64,000 nucleotides of DNA from Pseudonocardia halophobica. Its GTDB lineage: Bacteria > Actinomycetota > Actinomycetes > Mycobacteriales > Pseudonocardiaceae. The stretch's first letter is position 1, and each line of letters begins with the position of its first letter. The DNA lies in assembly GCF_027922425.1 (NCBI RefSeq), contig NZ_BSFQ01000031.1:25749-89748 (forward strand). Direction: 5' to 3'. A program made the translations under genes and the position numbers. Shown here one piece after another: positions 58,840 through 64,000 of the stretch. The notes below the pieces were generated by a model. The model saw only the letters and a program-made list of their open reading frames with translations. It searched no databases and was not told the origin of the DNA.

Positions 58840-59250
58840 ATGGCCGTCACGCTGAACCCCTACCTGCACTTCGACACCGAGGCCCGCGCCGCGATGGAGT
58901 TCTACCGCGCCGTCCTCGGCGGCGACCTGCAGATCAGCACCTTCGGGGACATGGGGGCCGAGGGGCCCGTCCCGCCGCCGGAGGGCGTCATGCACGCGCA
59001 GCTCACCACGCCGGACGGGTTCGTGCTCATGGCCTCGGACGGCGACCCCGAGCGCGCCGCCGGCCGCACCGCGGTCTCGGTCAGCCTCTCCGGGGACGAG
59101 GAGGCCAAGCTCGAGGGCTGGTTCACCGGCCTCGCCGAGGGCGGCACGGTGGAGGTGCCCTTCGAGAAGCAGATGTGGGGCGACCTGTTCGGCATGGTGA
59201 CGGACCGGTTCGGCGTGCGCTGGCTGGTCAACGCCGCGACCACCTCCTGA
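58840..59250 (+). CDS. VOC-superfamily (PhnB-like) protein
   Basis: 136 residues of the glyoxalase/bleomycin-resistance fold. NPYLHFDTEARAAMEFYRAVLGGDLQISTFGDM and VMHAQLTTPDGFVLMASDG, WGDLFGMVTDRFGVRWLVN are the 3-demethylubiquinone/PhnB-like pattern. Metal ligands and substrate unclear. ATG at 58840 with AGGGAG. Confidence 0.88.
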   Translation: MAVTLNPYLHFDTEARAAMEFYRAVLGGDLQISTFGDMGAEGPVPPPEGVMHAQLTTPDGFVLMASDGDPERAAGRTAVSVSLSGDEEAKLEGWFTGLAEGGTVEVPFEKQMWGDLFGMVTDRFGVRWLVNAATTS

Positions 59251-59255
59251 CCCGT

Positions 59256-59283
59256 CCGGGGCCCGTGCCCGCGCGGGCCCCGG
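59256..59283 (+). terminator. Terminator of the VOC gene
   Basis: CCGGGGCCCG-N8-CGGGCCCCGG, a perfect 10-bp stem, five bases past the stop. A TACGCT hexamer at 59303-59308 downstream may be the -10 of smc. Confidence 0.6.
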
Positions 59284-59343
59284 GACCGTCGGTGCAGGCC
59301 GGTACGCTCCGCTCACCCCCGAGACACCCCGGAGACCGCCGCC

Positions 59344-62300
59344 GTGCACCTCAAGAGCCTGACGCTGAAGGGCTTCAAGTCCTTCGCCTCGGCCACGACG
59401 CTGCGCCTGGAACCGGGGATCACGTGCGTGGTGGGGCCCAACGGCTCGGGCAAGTCCAACGTCGTCGACGCGATCTCCTGGGTGCTCGGCGAGCAGGGGG
59501 CCAAGGCGCTGCGCGGCGGGAAGATGGAGGACGTGATCTTCGCCGGCACGTCCGGCCGGCAGCCGCTCGGGCGCGCCGAGGTCACGCTCACCATCGACAA
59601 CTCCGACGGCGCCCTGCCGATCGAGTACTCCGAGGTCTCGATCACCCGCCGGATGTTCCGCGACGGCGCCGGCGAGTACGAGATCAACGGCAGCTCCTGC
59701 CGGCTGCTCGACATCCAGGAGCTGCTCTCGGACTCCGGTATCGGCCGGGAGATGCACGTCGTGGTGGGGCAGGGCCAGCTCGACGCGATCCTGCGGTCCA
59801 AGCCGGAGGAGCGGCGCGCCTACATCGAGGAGGCCGCGGGCGTCCTCAAGCACCGCAAGCGCAAGGAGAAGGCGCTCCGCAAGCTCGACGCGATGCAGGC
59901 CAACCTCACGCGGCTCACGGACCTCACCGCGGAGCTGCGCCGCCAGCTCAAGCCGCTGGGCCGCCAGGCGGAGATCGCGCGCAAGGCGCAGCAGGTGCAG
60001 GCCGAGCTGCGGGACGCGCGGATCCGGCTCGCGGCGGACGACATCGTCACCCTGCGGGACGCGCTGGCCCGCGAGGAGGCGGACGAGCAGCAGGCCCGCG
60101 AGCGCCGGGCCGAGGTGTCCGAGCAGCTCGACGTGGCGCGCGCGCGGCAGGGGGAGCTGGAGGAGGCCCTGGCCGCGGACGCGCCGCGGCTGCAGCGCGC
60201 GCAGGACACCTGGTACTCGCTGTCGTCGCTGGCCGAGCGGCTGCGCGGCACCGTGCGGCTGGCCGAGGAGCGCGCCCGGCACCTGGCCTCCGCGGAGTCC
60301 GGGCGCACGCCGGGGCGGGACCCGGACGAGCTCGAGGCCGAGGCCGACCTGGTCGCCGAGCAGGAGGAGGAGCTGGTCGCGGCCGTCGTCGAGGCCCGGC
60401 AGCGGCTCGCCGAGATGCTCGAGGAGCGCGCCGAGCACGAGCGCACCCTGCAGGCCGCCGAGCGCGCACACATGGCCGCGGTCCGGGCGATCGCCGACCG
60501 CAGGGCCGGCCTCGCGACGCTCGCGGGCAAGGCCGAGGCCTTGCGCAGCGGCGCGGCCGCCACCGCCGAGGAGATCGAGCGGCTGTCCGAGGCGCTCGGC
60601 GAGGCCGAGGCCCGGATCGTCACCGCGGCCGAGGAGCTGGAGGCCGCGCGCGAGCAGCTCGGTGTCCTCGACGAGGCGGACTCGGGGGAGCTGGCCGCGC
60701 TCGTGGAGTCCGCCGTCGAGGCGCAGGAGTCCGCGGCGGCCCGGGTCCGCGAGCTCGTCGCGCAGGAGCGGGAGCTGGAGCAGCGGCGGGCGCACTGGCG
60801 GGCGCGGGTCGACGCGCTGTCGGTCGGGCTCGCACGCAAGGACGGCAGCGGGGCGCTGCTGTCCGGCGAGCGGGTGGGGGTCGTCGGCGCCGTCGCCGAG
60901 CTGCTGGAGGTCGAGCCCGCGGCCCGGACCGCGGTCGCGGCCGTGCTCGGCGAGCTGGCCGAGGGGGTCGCGGTGGAGTCCGCGGGCGCGGCGGTCGACG
61001 CGCTGCGCGAGCTGCGGTCGGGGGACCACGGGTCGGCCACGCTGTTGGTGGGCGGGGACGGTGCGGCTCCGGTGGCGGGGCTCGTCGATCTCCGTCCTCC
61101 CGCCGCCGGGGCCGCGCCGGTCGGGCGCTGGGCCGCGGACGTCGTGCGCGCTCCGGCGCGGCTGGCGCCCGCCGTCGCGTCCCTGCTGGACCGCGTCGTG
61201 CTGGTCGACTCCCTCGACGAGGCACGGACCGTGGCGGAGGCGGGGCTCGTCGCCGTCACGTCCGAGGGGGACGTGCTGGAGGCGTTCCGGGCCCGCGGCG
61301 GGTCGGGCGGCGGTTCGAGCGCGCTCGAGGTGCAGGCCGCGGTCGACGAGGCCGTCGCCGCCCGGGACACGAACGACGCCGAGCTGACCCGGCTCCGCCC
61401 CGCCCTCGACGGCGCACGGGCGGAGGAGGCCGCGCGGAAGGCGGACGTCGAGGCGGCCGCGGCCGAGCGCCGGGCCGCCGAGCAGCGGCGCGCGGCGGCG
61501 GGCAGCCAGCTCGGCCGGCTGGAACAGGTCGTCCGGTCCGCGGAGCAGGAGGCGCAGCGGCTGCGCCAGCGGCGGGACGCGGTGGAGGCCCGGCGGTCGG
61601 AGTCGTTGCTGGCGCTGGAGGCGGCCGAGCAGCAGCTCCTGGTCGCGGAGGGCGAGCCGGTCGACGACGAGCCGGACACCGAGGTCCGGGACACCGCCGC
61701 GGAGAAGCTGGCCGAGGCCCGGTCCGAGGAGGTGGAGTGCCGGCTCGCGCTGCGCACCGCCGAGGAGCGCGCCCGCGCGATCGCCGGCAAGGCGGACTCG
61801 CTGCGGCGGCAGGCGTCGTCGGAGCGGCAGGCCCGGGCCCGCGCGGAGGCCGCGCGGCGCGAGCGGGAGCGCAGCGCCGCCGTCGCCGACCTCGTGGTCG
61901 GGGCCGGTGCCCGGGCGCTGGAGCGGATCGAGGTGTCCCTGGGCTCCGCGGCGGCCGAGCGGGACGAGGTCGCCGCCGCCCGGGCCGAGCGGGAGGCCGC
62001 GCTGACCGAGGCCCGCGCCACTACCGGGCGGCTGTCCGCGCTGCTCGACAAGCTGGTCGACGCCGTGCACCGGGACGAGGTGGCCCGCGCGCAGTCCCGG
62101 CTGCGGCTCGAGCAGCTCACCGAGAAGGCGCTGGCCGACCACGGCATCGCCGTCGACGACCTGGTCGCCGAGTACGGGCCGTCGGTCGGGGTGCCGCCGT
62201 CGCCGGCCGAGGTCGCGGAGTACGAGGCGGCGAAGGAGCGCGGCGAGGACGTCGTGGCCCCGCCCGCCATGCCCTACGACCGGGCCGCGCAGGAGCGCCG

Positions 62301-62934
62301 GGCCAAGCGCGCCGAGAAGGACCTGGCGCTGCTCGGCAAGGTCAACCCGCTCGCGCTGGAGGAGTTCGCGGCCCTCGAGGAGCGCTACACCTTCCTCTCC
62401 ACGCAGCTCGAGGACCTCAAGAACACCCGCCGCGACCTGCTCACCGTGGTCCGCGAGGTCGACGACAAGATCCTCGAGGTCTTCACGCAGGCGTACGAGG
62501 ACGTGGCGCGGGAGTTCGAGACGGTCTTCGCCACGCTCTTCCCGGGCGGCGACGGCCGGCTGGTGCTCACCGACCCCTCGGACATGCTGACCACCGGCAT
62601 CGAGGTGGAGGCCCGCCCGCCGGGCAAGAAGGTCAAGCGGCTGTCGCTGCTCTCCGGCGGGGAGCGCTCGCTCACCGCGATGGCGCTGCTGGTCGCGATC
62701 TTCCGGGCCCGCCCCTCACCCTTCTACGTGCTCGACGAGATCGAGGCCGCCCTCGACGACGCCAACCTCCGCCGGCTCATCTCGCTGATGGAGGAGCTGC
62801 GCGCCACCTCGCAGCTCATCGTCATCACCCACCAGAAACCGACCATGGAGGTCGCCGACGCCCTCTACGGCGTCTCGATGCGGGGCGACGGCATCACGAC
62901 CGTCATCTCCCAGCGGCTGCGGCCGGCCTCCTGA
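59344..62934 (+). CDS. smc: Chromosome segregation protein SMC
   Basis: 1196 residues, full length. Walker A GPNGSGKSNVVDAI (residues 31-44), coiled coil rich in Arg/Glu/Ala (~160-500), hinge (~505-650, with SGERVGVVGAVAELLEVEP), second coiled coil (~650-1000), then signature LSGGERSLTAMALL and Walker B FYVLDEIEAALDD near residue 1130. It compacts and segregates the chromosome with ScpAB (not in the window). GTG start. Followed by ftsY, as in most actinobacteria. Confidence 0.97.
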   Translation: MHLKSLTLKGFKSFASATTLRLEPGITCVVGPNGSGKSNVVDAISWVLGEQGAKALRGGKMEDVIFAGTSGRQPLGRAEVTLTIDNSDGALPIEYSEVSITRRMFRDGAGEYEINGSSCRLLDIQELLSDSGIGREMHVVVGQGQLDAILRSKPEERRAYIEEAAGVLKHRKRKEKALRKLDAMQANLTRLTDLTAELRRQLKPLGRQAEIARKAQQVQAELRDARIRLAADDIVTLRDALAREEADEQQARERRAEVSEQLDVARARQGELEEALAADAPRLQRAQDTWYSLSSLAERLRGTVRLAEERARHLASAESGRTPGRDPDELEAEADLVAEQEEELVAAVVEARQRLAEMLEERAEHERTLQAAERAHMAAVRAIADRRAGLATLAGKAEALRSGAAATAEEIERLSEALGEAEARIVTAAEELEAAREQLGVLDEADSGELAALVESAVEAQESAAARVRELVAQERELEQRRAHWRARVDALSVGLARKDGSGALLSGERVGVVGAVAELLEVEPAARTAVAAVLGELAEGVAVESAGAAVDALRELRSGDHGSATLLVGGDGAAPVAGLVDLRPPAAGAAPVGRWAADVVRAPARLAPAVASLLDRVVLVDSLDEARTVAEAGLVAVTSEGDVLEAFRARGGSGGGSSALEVQAAVDEAVAARDTNDAELTRLRPALDGARAEEAARKADVEAAAAERRAAEQRRAAAGSQLGRLEQVVRSAEQEAQRLRQRRDAVEARRSESLLALEAAEQQLLVAEGEPVDDEPDTEVRDTAAEKLAEARSEEVECRLALRTAEERARAIAGKADSLRRQASSERQARARAEAARRERERSAAVADLVVGAGARALERIEVSLGSAAAERDEVAAARAEREAALTEARATTGRLSALLDKLVDAVHRDEVARAQSRLRLEQLTEKALADHGIAVDDLVAEYGPSVGVPPSPAEVAEYEAAKERGEDVVAPPAMPYDRAAQERRAKRAEKDLALLGKVNPLALEEFAALEERYTFLSTQLEDLKNTRRDLLTVVREVDDKILEVFTQAYEDVAREFETVFATLFPGGDGRLVLTDPSDMLTTGIEVEARPPGKKVKRLSLLSGGERSLTAMALLVAIFRARPSPFYVLDEIEAALDDANLRRLISLMEELRATSQLIVITHQKPTMEVADALYGVSMRGDGITTVISQRLRPAS

Positions 62935-63001
62935 GCGCCGCCGCCGGGCGGTTCGGCGACCGCGGCCGGTGGGGTCGTGCGGGGCGTGCAAGGCTGGGGG
63001 T

Positions 63002-64000
63002 GTGACGACGCAGACCCTCTGGATCATCGTGGTCGTGGTCGCGGTGGTCGTGCTGATCGCCCTGGTCGCCGGCCTCACGATCAGCCGCAGGCGCAGGATC
63101 AGCCTGCGCGAGCCCGAGGAGCTCGAGACCCCGGCCGCCGAGGAGAAGCCCAGGCAGGGCAACACCTACAGGGCCAGCGGGGGCTTCGACTTCTCCGCCG
63201 GCAGTGGGGGCGGGACCGGCAGTGGGGGCGGGACCGGCACGCCGACGCTGCCGCCGCGCACGGAGCCCGGCCCCGACCTGCTTGCGCCCCCGCGGGAGAA
63301 GGAGCCGGAGCCGCGCCGACGGGGCGGCGCCGCGGCCGCCGGAGCGGCGGCCGCCGCCGGGGCTGCCGCTGCCGCGTCCGCCGCGCCGGCACCGGAGAAG
63401 GTCCCCGAGCGTGCGCCGGAGAAGGCACCCGAGCGCGGGACGCCCGGGGACGGGACGACCGCGGCACCGACCGCCCCCGACGAGGCCCAGCAGGTGGCGC
63501 CCGAGACCACCGCCCCGGACACGACCGGGACCGCTGCGCCGACCGAGCCCACGGCGCCCACCGCGCCGACCGACGGCGCGGCGCCCGCCGCCCCGCCCGC
63601 CGAGGACCTGCCGGTGCCCTCGGGCGCGACCCCGATCCCGCGGCCCGCTGACACCGCGCCGCCGACCGAGGCGCCCCCTGCGCCGGAGCGCCCCGCGGGC
63701 GACGAGCTCACCGGCACCGCCGACGACGTCCGCACGCCGCCTCGCGGCCTGCCCACGGGCGGCACCGCGACCGAGGCCCGCACCCCGCCCGACGGCATCC
63801 CGGCCGTCCGCACCCCGGACACCGTCACTCCGCCGCAGGGCATCCCGGCCGCGTCGGCCCCCGCCCCCGCGGCACCCGGGACCGCCGTTCCGGAGGCGCC
63901 GGACACCGCTGGGCCCGAGGCTCCGGCCGCCGGAACCCCCGCCACCGAGGCTCCGGCCGCCCCCGAGGCCCCGCCGGCCGCCGCCGCGGCCGCGGCAACG
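63002..64000 (+). CDS. ftsY: Signal recognition particle receptor FtsY, N-terminal part (truncated by window end)
   Basis: Begins TTQTLWIIVVVVAVVVLIAL, a membrane-binding helix, then ISRRRRISLREPEE, a basic stop-transfer typical of actinobacterial FtsY. Over 270 residues of Ala/Pro/Glu-rich low-complexity sequence follow before the window ends; the NG GTPase domain is outside. The region contains an 18-bp exact tandem duplication (63203-63220 and 63221-63238) encoding SGGGTG twice. GTG at 63002. Identification rests on position after smc and on this N-terminus; the acidic linker is longer than usual. Confidence 0.85.
   Translation, partial: MTTQTLWIIVVVVAVVVLIALVAGLTISRRRRISLREPEELETPAAEEKPRQGNTYRASGGFDFSAGSGGGTGSGGGTGTPTLPPRTEPGPDLLAPPREKEPEPRRRGGAAAAGAAAAAGAAAAASAAPAPEKVPERAPEKAPERGTPGDGTTAAPTAPDEAQQVAPETTAPDTTGTAAPTEPTAPTAPTDGAAPAAPPAEDLPVPSGATPIPRPADTAPPTEAPPAPERPAGDELTGTADDVRTPPRGLPTGGTATEARTPPDGIPAVRTPDTVTPPQGIPAASAPAPAAPGTAVPEAPDTAGPEAPAAGTPATEAPAAPEAPPAAAAAAAT

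Noticed and set aside
1..64000. tRNA, rRNA, riboswitch, insertion sequence or prophage genes
   Set aside because: None was recognised by eye on either strand; a covariance-model scan would be needed to exclude small RNAs fully.

Overview
The window is very GC-rich DNA with dense genes, frequent GTG starts and many 4-bp ATGA/GTGA stop-start overlaps. A SigK/RskA-type sigma pair, two luciferase-like (possibly F420-dependent) oxidoreductases, a SepIVA homologue and the order recG - pyc - rsmD - coaD - sepIVA - DUF177 - rpmF - rnc - mutM - smc - ftsY all point to an actinobacterium of the Pseudonocardiales/Mycobacteriales type. Pseudonocardia is my best guess; this is inference, with no 16S to confirm it.

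Layout. (1) 0-8.6 kb, accessory metabolism and envelope: an FGD-like oxidoreductase, HAD phosphatase, stand-alone ATP-dependent DNA ligase, MprF-like lysyltransferase, DMT transporter, second luciferase-like enzyme, and two DUF1990 proteins around a tiny membrane protein. (2) 8.8-12.4 kb: a fasciclin lipoprotein, a small orphan gene, and rskA-sigK behind an M24 peptidase, recalling the mycobacterial SigK-MPT70/83 regulon. (3) 12.4-20.2 kb: transporters (BASS/ACR3, AAHS, lactate permease), an ABM protein, DoxX, a P450-ferredoxin pair and DinB. (4) 20.2-29.0 kb: a glycolate/glyoxylate locus (glcD-glcE-glcF, an IclR regulator, divergent malate synthase G, MFS, GNAT). Glycolate is oxidised to glyoxylate, which malate synthase condenses with acetyl-CoA. 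(5) 29.2-35.4 kb: a complete seven-gene Mrp antiporter operon whose last three junctions carry repeated micro-ORFs. (6) 35.4-41.8 kb: gamma-carbonic anhydrase, ung, a DUF1540 protein, an ABC-ATPase-like pseudoenzyme behind an iron box, rpmB, a DAK2 protein and recG. (7) 42-48.5 kb: a membrane protein, pyc, rsmD, coaD and sepIVA. (8) 48.5-52.1 kb: an insertion-like segment with two arrays of a ~64-nt structured repeat flanking an AbiEi/DUF559 protein, then a MinD-like ATPase and a 22-bp tandem array. (9) 52.1-64 kb: DUF177, rpmF, rnc, mutM, a selenium-binding protein, a lipoprotein, corA, a CAP protein, acyP, a VOC protein, smc and the start of ftsY (cut by the window end).

The most unusual structures are the chained micro-ORFs of the mrp operon (14-bp x3 between mrpD and mrpE; a 38-bp module x2 between mrpE and mrpF; a diverged copy between mrpF and mrpG) and the 64-nt repeat family bounded by TGATCG...CGATCA. 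I saw no tRNA, rRNA, CRISPR array, transposase or phage gene.
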